A stretch of DNA of 28,489 nt, from contig CAKRMZ010000017.1 of assembly GCA_934365155.1 (NCBI GenBank), positions 1-28,489 on the forward strand, read 5' to 3'. The notes under the pieces were generated by a model, which saw only the letters and a list, made by a program, of their open reading frames with translations, was not told the DNA's origin and searched no databases. The DNA comes from an uncultured Eubacteriales bacterium (GTDB lineage: Bacteria > Bacillota > Clostridia > Oscillospirales > CAG-272). Each line of letters begins with the position of its first letter. Within the stretch, counting starts at the first letter, position 1. Below are positions 21,574-28,489 of the stretch, in pieces. Both the position numbers and the translations under genes were made by a program.

Positions 21574-23496
21574 ATGAAATTCGGATTTATAAAAGTCGGT
21601 GCTTTTACTCCGCAAGTGCATCTCGGAAATCCGATGCGCAATGCCGAAGAAATGATCAAAGCGGCAGAAAATGCGGCGAAAAACAAGGTAAAGCTTTTGG
21701 TTTTCCCGGAGCTTTCTTTAACAGGCTATACTTTGGGTGATCTGTTCTATCAGGATACACTGTTGGATGCTGCCGTTGACGCACTGAAAAAAATTCTTTG
21801 CGATACATCCGGACTTGATATGTTGATTTTTGTCGGCATGCCGCTACGGATTGACGGTCTTATCTATAATACCGCCGTAGCAATAAAAAACGGGAAAATA
21901 TTGGGCGTTATTCCGAAAACATTTTTGCCTTCCTATAATGAGTTTTATGAAAAACGCCATTTTGCTGCGGCTCCTCAAGGGCTGTCCTCTGTAACTCTTT
22001 GCGGCTTTGATGTCCCTTTCGGGACGGATTTAATATTCAGAGCGCAGGGAATGCCGGGCTTTTCGGTTGCTGCTGAAATCTGTGAGGATGCGTGGTCTGC
22101 AGAGCCGCCGGCCACACGACATGCTTTGGCCGGTGCGACAATCATTGTGAACCTTTCTTGCAGCGATGAGACAATCGGAAAGGCAGAGTATCGGCGTCAA
22201 TTGGTAAAAAGCAGTTCTGCGCGTTTGCTGTGTGGATACATTTATTGCGACAGCGGTTACGGCGAATCAACGCAGGATATGGTTTATGCAGGCCATAATT
22301 TAATTGCGGAAAACGGACGTATCTTGAATGAAAGTCCGCTTTTTTCCGACGGACTGCTTCTTTCTGAGATTGATGTCAGTTTTATGCTGTTTGAACGCTC
22401 TAAAATTTTTAATTACAATTTTTCCAAAACACCTCATACGGTCATTGAATTTGATACGGAGCAAATCGACACGCCTCTTTCACGGACATTTTCCCGATAT
22501 CCGTTTGTGCCGGAAAATCAAAAAGAGCTTTCCGATCGTGCTGCTATGATTTTAAATATGCAGGCACAGGGACTGCGGCGTCGTATTGAGCATACACATG
22601 CAAAAAGCTTGGTGATCGGATTGTCAGGCGGTTTGGATTCCACACTTGCGCTGATTGTTGCTGCGAAAGCAATGGATTTGTGTCACAGGGAACATCAGGA
22701 TATTATTGCCGTGACCATGCCGTGCTTCGGTACCACTTCACGAACGTATCAGAATGCGGTTCAGCTGGCTCGGGCTTATGGAGTTTCCTTGCGTGAAATT
22801 AATATCCGTGCGGCGGTATTGCAGCATTTTTCCGATATTGGACACGATTCTGAAAATTTGGACGTTACCTATGAAAATTCACAGGCACGGGAACGCACAC
22901 AGATATTGATGGATATTGCAAACCAAAGCGGAGGTTTGGTTATCGGAACCGGAGATCTTTCCGAACTTGCTTTGGGATGGGCAACATATAATGGGGATCA
23001 TATGTCTATGTACGGAGTGAATGCCGGTGTTCCGAAAACTCTGGTGAGACATTTGGTTGAATATACAGCCCATCATTCCGATGATGGGGTAAAATCGGTA
23101 TTGCTCGATGTACTGGCAACGCCGGTGAGCCCGGAATTGTTGCCTGCACAAGACGGTGAAATTTCGCAAAAGACCGAAGATATTGTCGGGCCGTATGTTT
23201 TGCATGACTTTTTCCTTTATCAGTTAGTACGTCAGGGCTTTTCTCCCAAAAAGATTTTTATGCTGGCAAAATATGCATTTGAAAATCAGTTTGATGAAGA
23301 AACGATATACCATTGGTTATCCGTTTTTATTAAACGATTTTTTGCACAGCAGTTTAAACGTTCCTGCTTGCCGGACGGAGTAAAAATCGGTTCTGTTACG
23401 TTATCACCGCGCGGTGATTGGAGAATGCCGAGTGATGTTCAAAGTACGCTTTGGCTCAAAGAACTGGATGAACTGAAACATGATTTTGCAAGATAA
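21574..23496 (+). CDS. nadE: Glutamine-dependent NAD+ synthase
   Basis: Two-domain cytoplasmic enzyme (640 aa) making NAD+ from nicotinate adenine dinucleotide, ATP and glutamine. The N-terminal nitrilase-type glutaminase (about 1-270) has the catalytic triad: Glu in FPELSLTGYTLGD, Lys in IPKTFLPSYNEFYE and Cys in AAEICEDAW. A linker leads to the synthetase (about 310-640) with the ATP-binding SGGLDSTLALIV, ITVTMPCFGTTS-like AVTMPCFGTTSRT and IGTGDLSELALGW. Ammonia from the first domain is channelled to the second. GGGAGA is eight bases or fewer before the ATG. It sits between the alcohol dehydrogenase, which uses NAD(P), and mntP, with gaps of 1 and 12 bp. Confidence 0.96.
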   Translation: MKFGFIKVGAFTPQVHLGNPMRNAEEMIKAAENAAKNKVKLLVFPELSLTGYTLGDLFYQDTLLDAAVDALKKILCDTSGLDMLIFVGMPLRIDGLIYNTAVAIKNGKILGVIPKTFLPSYNEFYEKRHFAAAPQGLSSVTLCGFDVPFGTDLIFRAQGMPGFSVAAEICEDAWSAEPPATRHALAGATIIVNLSCSDETIGKAEYRRQLVKSSSARLLCGYIYCDSGYGESTQDMVYAGHNLIAENGRILNESPLFSDGLLLSEIDVSFMLFERSKIFNYNFSKTPHTVIEFDTEQIDTPLSRTFSRYPFVPENQKELSDRAAMILNMQAQGLRRRIEHTHAKSLVIGLSGGLDSTLALIVAAKAMDLCHREHQDIIAVTMPCFGTTSRTYQNAVQLARAYGVSLREINIRAAVLQHFSDIGHDSENLDVTYENSQARERTQILMDIANQSGGLVIGTGDLSELALGWATYNGDHMSMYGVNAGVPKTLVRHLVEYTAHHSDDGVKSVLLDVLATPVSPELLPAQDGEISQKTEDIVGPYVLHDFFLYQLVRQGFSPKKIFMLAKYAFENQFDEETIYHWLSVFIKRFFAQQFKRSCLPDGVKIGSVTLSPRGDWRMPSDVQSTLWLKELDELKHDFAR

Positions 23497-23508
23497 CGGA
23501 GTTTTCAT

Positions 23509-24090
23509 ATGAGCAATATTGAGATTTTGATTTTATCGGTCGGACTTGCGATGGATGCTTGTGCAGTATCCATTTGTAAAGGTCTTTCCGTGACGAAAGT
23601 GAAAATGAGATACGCACTTTGCGTCGGTTTATATTTTGGTATTTTTCAGGGAATTATGCCTATGATCGGCTATTTTTTGGGAAGTCGGTTTGAGGCATTG
23701 ATTTCCGGGGTCGATCATTGGGTTGCCTTTGGACTGCTGTCAATTATCGGATTAAATATGGTGAAGGAATCTTTTGAGAATCCGGAGGAACTCAGCAGCT
23801 CCTTTTCGCCCCGGACGATGCTGCCTCTTGCAGTAGCGACCAGCATTGACGCTTTGGCGGTCGGCGTGTCGCTTGCTTTTTTGCAAGTTAACATTTGGGT
23901 GACGATTCTATGTATTGTAGCAACCACATTTATACTGTCTGTTGCAGGTATTTTTGTCGGGAATGTATTCGGTTCCAAATATAAATCCAAGGCAGAGATG
24001 GTAGGCGGTTTGGTTTTAATTGCGATGGGAATCAAAATCTTATTTGAGCATTTGGGACTTTGGGAGGATTTATTTTCTCTTTTTAAATAA
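23509..24090 (+). CDS. mntP: MntP manganese efflux protein
   Basis: A 193-aa membrane protein that exports Mn2+ (DUF204/MntP family). Six helices are expected in two similar halves. The first half has LSVGLAMDACAVSICKGL near residues 9-26. The second has LPLAVATSIDALAVGVSLAF near residues 100-120. The paired Asp residues (MDA, IDA) are the family's metal-path residues. A GGAG at about seven bases before the ATG is the ribosome site. It follows nadE by 12 bp, leaving no room for the manganese-sensing yybP-ykoY riboswitch often found before mntP, so it appears to be expressed with nadE. A terminator follows immediately. Confidence 0.94.
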   Translation: MSNIEILILSVGLAMDACAVSICKGLSVTKVKMRYALCVGLYFGIFQGIMPMIGYFLGSRFEALISGVDHWVAFGLLSIIGLNMVKESFENPEELSSSFSPRTMLPLAVATSIDALAVGVSLAFLQVNIWVTILCIVATTFILSVAGIFVGNVFGSKYKSKAEMVGGLVLIAMGIKILFEHLGLWEDLFSLFK

Positions 24091-24096
24091 TGCAAA

Positions 24097-24137
24097 ATAT
24101 AAGCGGATTGCCCGGTGACGGTGCGATCCGCTTATAT
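24097..24137 (+). terminator. Terminator after mntP
   Basis: A perfect 12-bp stem, ATATAAGCGGAT (24097-24108) and ATCCGCTTATAT (24126-24137), with a 17-nt loop that itself has a GTGAC/GTGC-rich part. It is followed by TATATTT. It sits between mntP and the convergent feoB and may serve both. Confidence 0.83.
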
Positions 24138-24156
24138 TATATTTACCTTTCAAGGC

Positions 24157-25956
24157 TCAGTGGACCAAATGTGAGAAGAAGGTCCACAACGAATATACAA
24201 GAAAACTTAGGCTGTATGCATAGAGGCTCTGAAAGAGCAATGCTCGGATGGTGCTCCGGGTTGATCCCAGTTCCTCATTTATGGCGGAAATAGCAGCGAT
24301 GCAGGGCGGGCAGAGCAGGTTGAATATCAGAAAGGATACGGCAGCTGCCGGAGTGATAAAAACGGAAAGGGCGGATTGAAGCTCCGTCATAGAGGCACTT
24401 CCAAGCATTACGGCCAATGTCCCGACAATATTTTCCTTGGCCAAGAGTCCACAGAAGCAGGCTACCACGGCCTGCCAATTTCCGAATCCGAGCGGAACAA
24501 AAACAAAGCTGAAGCACTTACCAATGGAAGCCAAAATCGAATTTTGGGCATTTGTATGCATCAGATGGAAATCAAAGTTTGAGCCGAACCATATGATAAT
24601 TGAGGACAAAACGATCAGTGAACCGGCTTTTTTTAGAAAAGCAAAAACCTTTTTGCTCGTAAAACGGAATGCATTCTTCAGTGAAGGAATCCGATAATCC
24701 GGTAATTCTAAAATAAATGCGTCTTTGTTTTCGTTTGTTTGCCGTTTTTTTAAAAACGGCAGTGCCAGCAGCACGGCGCTGAAGCCGAAGAAATAGACCA
24801 GCGGCACAAAAAAGGCCTGTTCTTTAAAAAATACCGTGGATATTAACAGAATAATCGGAAGCTTTGCGGAGCACGGAATAAAAGAAGCCGTGGTAATCGT
24901 TCGTTTCCGTTCATTTAAATCCTCAATGGTTCTTGTGGAAAAAACAGCACCGGCAGAACATCCGCAGCCTAAAATAAGGGGAATGAACGATTTGCCGGAT
25001 AGACCGAGGCCGGAGAATAACCCATCGGTTACAAAGGCGATCCGTGCGATATATCCGCAGTCTTCCAAAATTTCCAGTGCAAAGAACAAAAGTGTCATTT
25101 GCGGCAAAAAGCCGATTACGGCTCGGAGTCCGGTGAATACCCCGTCAAAAAGTAAGGACGAGAGCAGGGGATGAATGTTATATCGGCCAAGGAGGGTCTG
25201 CATCCAGGGGATAACACCGTGATCCAGAAGTGTGTTTTGTAAAAGGGACGAACACATATTGCCGAGCTTGAAAACAATCCAGTAAAAAATCAGGGCGAAT
25301 ACCGCGATAAAAATCGGAATCGACAAATAGCGGTTGGTGACAACAGAATCCAAAAGATTGGTTCTTGCGGCACTTTTTTGAGGGCATACGCGGTGAATAA
25401 AGCTTTCAATATACCGATAACGCTCGGTCGGGTTGAAGTGGGGAGGACGGCTTTTTTTGCCGGTCTGCGGCGATTGCGAAAAAGCGTTCAAATATTGAAC
25501 TAACTGGTCAAGTCCCGTTTTTCGGTAAGCCGATACGGCCAATATGTCGCAATTCAATTCTCGTTTTAAGATTTGTGTTTGAATGTCGACTCCTCTTTTT
25601 TTTGCAATATCACTCATGTTGAGTATTATCAGCATGGGAATGGGGTATTCGGCAAGCTCGGTTGTAAGATACAGACTGCGCTCTAAGTGCGTAGAATCAA
25701 CAACATTTAGAATAAGATTCACATTTCCGTGCCGCAGAAATGAATCGGTAATCCCCTCATCCTTTGTGTAAGCTCCTGTGGAGTATACGCCCGGCAAATC
25801 AACGATATGAATGTTTTGATTTCCGATGAGCAGCCCTTCCTTTTTGGATATGGTTACGCCGGCGCGGTTGCCGGTATATTGCATACTTCCGGTTAAACGG
25901 TTGAACAAAGTGGTTTTCCCGGAATTTGGGTTCCCGATTAAAGCAATATTTAACAT
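24157..25956 (-). CDS. feoB: FeoB-type ferrous iron transporter, compact form
   Basis: Membrane GTPase transporter for Fe2+, 599 aa, shorter than the usual 650-800. The N-terminal G domain (1-165) has G1 GNPNSGKT (8-15), G2 Thr in AGVTISKKEG, G3 DLPG, G4 NMSD and G5 SAYRKTG. Two Gate domains follow. The first has FLPQMTLLFFALEILEDCGY, then GCGCSAGAVFSTRTI and CSAKLP; the second has PLGFGNWQAVVACFCGLLAKENIVGTL. The family motif here is usually GCNVPA or GCSVPA. This copy has CSAG, without the Pro. The start is ATG 25956, with AAGGAG seven bases upstream. No FeoA is adjacent and no Fur-like site was recognised. The gene converges on mntP and diverges from the lipid kinase. Confidence 0.9.
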   Translation of the reverse strand: MLNIALIGNPNSGKTTLFNRLTGSMQYTGNRAGVTISKKEGLLIGNQNIHIVDLPGVYSTGAYTKDEGITDSFLRHGNVNLILNVVDSTHLERSLYLTTELAEYPIPMLIILNMSDIAKKRGVDIQTQILKRELNCDILAVSAYRKTGLDQLVQYLNAFSQSPQTGKKSRPPHFNPTERYRYIESFIHRVCPQKSAARTNLLDSVVTNRYLSIPIFIAVFALIFYWIVFKLGNMCSSLLQNTLLDHGVIPWMQTLLGRYNIHPLLSSLLFDGVFTGLRAVIGFLPQMTLLFFALEILEDCGYIARIAFVTDGLFSGLGLSGKSFIPLILGCGCSAGAVFSTRTIEDLNERKRTITTASFIPCSAKLPIILLISTVFFKEQAFFVPLVYFFGFSAVLLALPFLKKRQTNENKDAFILELPDYRIPSLKNAFRFTSKKVFAFLKKAGSLIVLSSIIIWFGSNFDFHLMHTNAQNSILASIGKCFSFVFVPLGFGNWQAVVACFCGLLAKENIVGTLAVMLGSASMTELQSALSVFITPAAAVSFLIFNLLCPPCIAAISAINEELGSTRSTIRALLFQSLYAYSLSFLVYSLWTFFSHLVH

Positions 25957-26008
25957 AAGGAATCTCCTTGTTTTTGCATGATGAGGCGAGCAATTTTAAA
26001 ATGCGGAA

Positions 26009-26037
26009 TTGAAATTTGTTTTATTATATGGTAAAAT
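26009..26037 (+). promoter_or_regulatory. Promoter of the lipid kinase gene
   Basis: TTGAAA (26009-26014), 17 bp, TAAAAT (26032-26037). The start near 26044 leaves a 26-nt leader. A TATAAT on the other strand (26028-26023) may serve feoB, but its -35 is poor. Confidence 0.6.
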
Positions 26038-26069
26038 AATGTAAAGTAGAAATAGAGTGGCGGTGGGGT

Positions 26070-26978
26070 ATGTTATTTTATCGGAAGAATAAGCTAAAAA
26101 ATGCGTTAATTATTATCAATCCGGTAGCAGGGAAGATGCGTTCGCAAAAAGCTTTGTTTCATATTGTGGATTATTTTTGCCGTCATGATTATGTGTTGAC
26201 GGTACAAACAACACGCGGAAAAAATGACGCGAAGGAATTGGTTTTGGAATATGCAACAGATAAAGATTTAATTGTTTGTGCCGGGGGCGACGGAACTCTT
26301 AACGAAGTGATATCCGGCTTGATGCAGCTTAACGCGCGTCCCGCCGTCGGTTATATTCCAACCGGAACGACCAATGATTTTGCCTCTACTTTGAAGATTC
26401 CGAAAAATATCAAACCGGCGCTGAAAAAGATTATCGCGGGAACTCCGTTTTCCCTGGATATCGGAAAATTCGGTGCAGATCGGTATTTTTCATATATTGC
26501 ATCTTTTGGAATTTTTACGGAGACCTCCTATACAACACCGCAGTCTGTGAAAAATTTATTGGGACACTTTGCTTATGTTTTAGAAGGGATTCGAGAGATT
26601 GCTGCATTAAAAACCCATACTATTGCAATGAACTGCGATGATCAGCAAATCGAAGGGGATTTTATTTTCGGAGCGATATCCAATTCCAAATCAATCGGCG
26701 GAGTTTTAAAGTTGTCGGATGAAAAGGTCTCCCTCTCAGATGGCCTTTTTGAAATTCTGTTAATTCGCGCACCGAAAAATATAGCGGAGCTTCATTCAAT
26801 ATTGTCATCGATCTATACGCAAAAATTTGACAGTCCTTTGGTGCAATTTATTCAGGCAAAGTCCATTTCGGTTACAACTGAGGGACGGCTTGCATGGTCA
26901 CTTGACGGAGAAAGCGCTTATTCAGAAGGCAAAGTTGAAGTGGAATGTCAGCATAATGCAATTTCGATTATGCTTTAA
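26070..26978 (+). CDS. Diacylglycerol kinase-like lipid kinase (YegS/DagK family)
   Basis: A soluble or membrane-peripheral lipid kinase of 302 aa that likely phosphorylates diacylglycerol, recycling it into phospholipid after lipoteichoic-acid or glycolipid synthesis. The catalytic domain begins with IIINPVAGK (about 14-22). It has the nucleotide-binding CAGGDGTLNEVISGL (about 73-87) and GYIPTGTTNDFAST, as in DagK. The C-terminal part has SIGGVLKLSDEKVSLSDGLFEILLI, the usual metal-site stretch with Asp, and SLDGE near the end. Length is standard. A weak GGTGGGG lies one base before the ATG. It stands alone, divergent from feoB; the substrate is inferred from the family. Confidence 0.92.
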   Translation: MLFYRKNKLKNALIIINPVAGKMRSQKALFHIVDYFCRHDYVLTVQTTRGKNDAKELVLEYATDKDLIVCAGGDGTLNEVISGLMQLNARPAVGYIPTGTTNDFASTLKIPKNIKPALKKIIAGTPFSLDIGKFGADRYFSYIASFGIFTETSYTTPQSVKNLLGHFAYVLEGIREIAALKTHTIAMNCDDQQIEGDFIFGAISNSKSIGGVLKLSDEKVSLSDGLFEILLIRAPKNIAELHSILSSIYTQKFDSPLVQFIQAKSISVTTEGRLAWSLDGESAYSEGKVEVECQHNAISIML

Positions 26979-27010
26979 CCGCTCAAAATTATGAAGTCAA
27001 TCAAATAACG

Positions 27011-27050
27011 TAAAAGCGGCAGTTGTCGGAAACGATGACTGCCGCTTTTA
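27011..27050. terminator. First hairpin between the convergent lipid kinase and oxidoreductase genes
   Basis: A perfect 13-bp stem (27011-27023 with 27038-27050), core AGCGGCAGT/ACTGCCGCT, with A-rich and T-rich outer ends. It is the expected terminator of the lipid kinase gene, 32 bp past its stop. The following bases are A-rich, so its U-run is only the T4 of the 3' arm. Confidence 0.78.
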
Positions 27051-27055
27051 AAAAA

Positions 27056-27100
27056 GCAACGTGCAACCGGAAAGTGCTCAGACTTCCGATTGCACGTTGC
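27056..27100 (-). terminator. Terminator of the 2-oxoacid oxidoreductase operon
   Basis: A long hairpin: GCAACGTGCAA (27056-27066) pairs perfectly with TTGCACGTTGC (27090-27100). A one-base mismatch follows, then CGGAAGT-type pairing with one bulge. On the minus strand the stem is followed directly by T6 (complement of 27050-27055). It lies 36 bp past the gamma-subunit stop. Confidence 0.86.
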
Positions 27101-27136
27101 AATGAGTCTCCGTGTATGTACGGATTTATTATATTT

Positions 27137-27676
27137 TTAATCGATATAATTATAACCAGTATCCAAGGCTTTTTTGTTGTACTCCAAAAGATCGGCATGT
27201 TTTGCAGAAACAATTTTTGAAAGGGTGGTTTCTGTATTTTTGAAGCTTAAAATCGGACATTCTTTTAAAAACTTGCCGATTAAAATCATGTTAGCAAGCG
27301 TTGAAATTCCGTTTTCATTTGCCATCTTTGTGGCGGGAATATAGAAAACCCGAATATCATCGCGCTGTACTTTAATATTGATCAAACTGGAGTCTACTAA
27401 AATCATTCCTCCGGATTTTACCGAATTTTTGTATTTTTCAAGAGAGGGAAGATTCATGGCAATTAAGCAATCCGGTTCGGTTACAATCGGCGAACCCACC
27501 GGCTCGGAGCTGATAATGACGCTGCAGTTTGCCGTACCGCCGCGCATTTCGGGGCCGTATGACGGCAACCAGCTTACATTTTTGTTTTCAAGAAGTCCTT
27601 GATTGGCAAGATACTTACCGGCAAAAAGTACACCTTGACCGCCAAACCCTGCAATTAAAATTTGCATTGTATTCAT
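27137..27676 (-). CDS. 2-oxoacid:ferredoxin oxidoreductase, gamma subunit
   Basis: Gamma subunit (179 aa) of a ferredoxin-dependent oxidoreductase that oxidatively decarboxylates a 2-oxoacid to an acyl-CoA. It has the family's N-terminal GFGGQGVLFAGKYLA (about 9-23), SYGPEMRGGTANCSVIIS, and the middle DCLIAMNLPSLEKY. The chain is close to VorC/KorC in size, but substrate (2-oxoisovalerate, 2-oxoglutarate or other) cannot be settled from the sequence. GGATAATC lies before the ATG at 27676; a second ATG at 27667 is also possible. It is the last gene of the minus-strand operon, 25 bp after the beta subunit, followed by a terminator. Confidence 0.9.
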   Translation of the reverse strand: MNTMQILIAGFGGQGVLFAGKYLANQGLLENKNVSWLPSYGPEMRGGTANCSVIISSEPVGSPIVTEPDCLIAMNLPSLEKYKNSVKSGGMILVDSSLINIKVQRDDIRVFYIPATKMANENGISTLANMILIGKFLKECPILSFKNTETTLSKIVSAKHADLLEYNKKALDTGYNYID

Positions 27677-27701
27677 GTGATTATCCTTTCTTTATGTCGA
27701 A

Positions 27702-28451
27702 TTATTCCGATTTTTCGGCGGATCGATCTTTATAAACGCCGAGCGGATAGTAGGGAATCATTTTTTTATCGACCCATTCCAAAGCTTTTTTGGGAGTCAT
27801 ACCCCAGTTTGTGGGACATGTAGAAATGACTTCAATCAAAGAAAAACCACGGTTATTGATTTGATTTTCAAATGCTTTTTTGATTGCCTTTTTGGCATTT
27901 TTTACGTTTTTTACATTGTTGACAGCAACACGTTCTAAATATTCCGGACCGTCAAGCGTTGCTAACATCTCACAGATTCGAACCGGAAATCCTGCGGTTG
28001 CCACATCACGCCCGTAGGGAGATGTTTGAGTTACTTGTCCGGGAAGGGATGTCGGAGCCATTTGTCCGCCGGTCATGCCGTAGATTGCATTGTTCACAAA
28101 AATAACAGTGATATTCTCGTTTCGTGTAGCGGAGTGAACCGTTTCGGCCATACCGATGGAAGCAAGATCGCCGTCGCCTTGGTATGTAAATACAATGCTG
28201 TCGGGATTTCCGCGTTTGAGGCCGGTTGCAACGGCCGGAGCGCGACCGTGTGCCGCTTCAACCATATCGCATGCGAAATAATTATATGCCATAACGGCGC
28301 ATCCGACCGGTGCGACGCCGACTGCGCGTCCTTCAATTCCAAGCTCATCAATGGCCTCAGCAACTAAACGGTGAATGATGCCGTGAGTGCATCCCGGACA
28401 GTAATGGAAAGACGCATCGGTCAAAGATTTCGGTTTATCAAAAACGATCAT
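27702..28451 (-). CDS. 2-oxoacid:ferredoxin oxidoreductase, beta subunit
   Basis: Thiamine-diphosphate-binding subunit (249 aa). The N-terminal YCPGCTHGIIHRL contains the Cys pair typical of the beta subunit. The diphosphate and Mg2+ site is GDGDLASIGMAE followed by NNAIYGMTGGQMAPTS, and TSPYGRDV is present. The C-terminal ISTCPTNWGMTPKKALEWV is typical of the VorB/KorB group. ATG 28451 overlaps the preceding gene's TGA by four bases (ATGA), with AAGGAGG about eight bases upstream. It works with the gamma subunit and an alpha subunit that lies mostly outside the window. The electron acceptor is ferredoxin, in line with an anaerobic life style. Confidence 0.93.
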   Translation of the reverse strand: MIVFDKPKSLTDASFHYCPGCTHGIIHRLVAEAIDELGIEGRAVGVAPVGCAVMAYNYFACDMVEAAHGRAPAVATGLKRGNPDSIVFTYQGDGDLASIGMAETVHSATRNENITVIFVNNAIYGMTGGQMAPTSLPGQVTQTSPYGRDVATAGFPVRICEMLATLDGPEYLERVAVNNVKNVKNAKKAIKKAFENQINNRGFSLIEVISTCPTNWGMTPKKALEWVDKKMIPYYPLGVYKDRSAEKSE

Positions 28452-28489
28452 TGATTGTTTCCTCCTTTTTGGTGTGCGGCTTTAATTGC
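28448..28489 (-). CDS. C-terminal end of the upstream subunit, probably oxidoreductase alpha
   Basis: Only the last 13 codons are in the window (AIKAAHQKGGNNQ, then TGA at 28450-28448). The frame runs open to the window edge. The stop overlaps the beta-subunit ATG by four bases, and the beta ribosome site lies within these codons. In such operons the alpha subunit normally precedes beta, so alpha is the likely identity; the short tail alone cannot prove it. Confidence 0.55.
   Translation of the reverse strand, partial: AIKAAHQKGGNNQ

Noticed and set aside
1..28489. CRISPR array, transposon, prophage, toxin-antitoxin or defence genes
   Set aside because: No spaced direct repeats, transposase, integrase or phage structural genes, and no known defence domains were seen.

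Overview
The window reads as ordinary chromosome of a low-to-moderate GC, strictly anaerobic Gram-positive bacterium of the Clostridia type, perhaps a gut Oscillospirales relative. The signs are lipoproteins with lipobox signal peptides, a surface protein ending in an NPQTS-type sortase signal, strong GGAGG ribosome sites, TTGACA-17-TATAAT promoters, and a ferredoxin-dependent 2-oxoacid oxidoreductase. The lineage is inferred from gene content only. No CRISPR array, insertion sequence, prophage, rRNA or plasmid gene was seen.

Layout. 1-2395: a polar amino-acid ABC importer (binding lipoprotein, permease, ATPase) closed by a terminator. 2409-2599: a solitary tRNA-Val(GAC) with its own promoter and a terminator shared with the next gene. 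2603-4166: on the minus strand, a small DUF3792/TIGR04086-like membrane protein and Hsp33. 4240-7345: a 1002-residue fused ABC ATPase/FtsX-MacB-type permease behind a palindrome. 7347-8711: a split ThrE-type exporter (minus). 8759-9292: yajC alone (minus). 9332-12560: a ZnuABC-like metal importer followed by a PrdX/YbaK-type tRNA-editing protein. 12625-14127: an NfeD/SPFH membrane pair (minus).

13992-14476 is the longest stretch without a large gene. It holds a consensus promoter for the NfeD/SPFH operon, three inverted repeats, a rightward promoter, a small hairpin and an 18-codon basic leader ORF. 14477-16072 encodes a secreted beta-solenoid-like protein with a C-terminal sorting signal. 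Only 24 bp later begins a tight nucleoside-salvage operon: deoC, deoD, cdd, pdp, udk and a DUF4186 gene (16097-20311). The surface gene and the operon have no visible terminator or promoter between them.

20336-24137: an iron-type alcohol dehydrogenase, glutamine-dependent NAD synthase and the MntP manganese exporter, tightly packed. 24157-25956: a compact FeoB GTPase transporter (minus) with no FeoA. 26070-26978: a YegS/DagK lipid kinase. 27011-27100: two back-to-back hairpins between convergent genes. 27137-28489: the gamma and beta subunits and the last 13 codons of what is probably the alpha subunit of a 2-oxoacid:ferredoxin oxidoreductase (minus).

The genes divide into transport and metal homeostasis (amino acids, zinc-type, Mn efflux, Fe uptake), nucleoside recycling into pentose phosphate and bases, protein quality control and membrane organisation. 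I found no gene cluster that clearly forms a previously undescribed system. The least explained parts are the structured leader and surface gene ahead of the nucleoside operon, the DUF4186 protein coupled to udk, the altered CNVP-type motif in FeoB, and the palindrome before the large ABC exporter.
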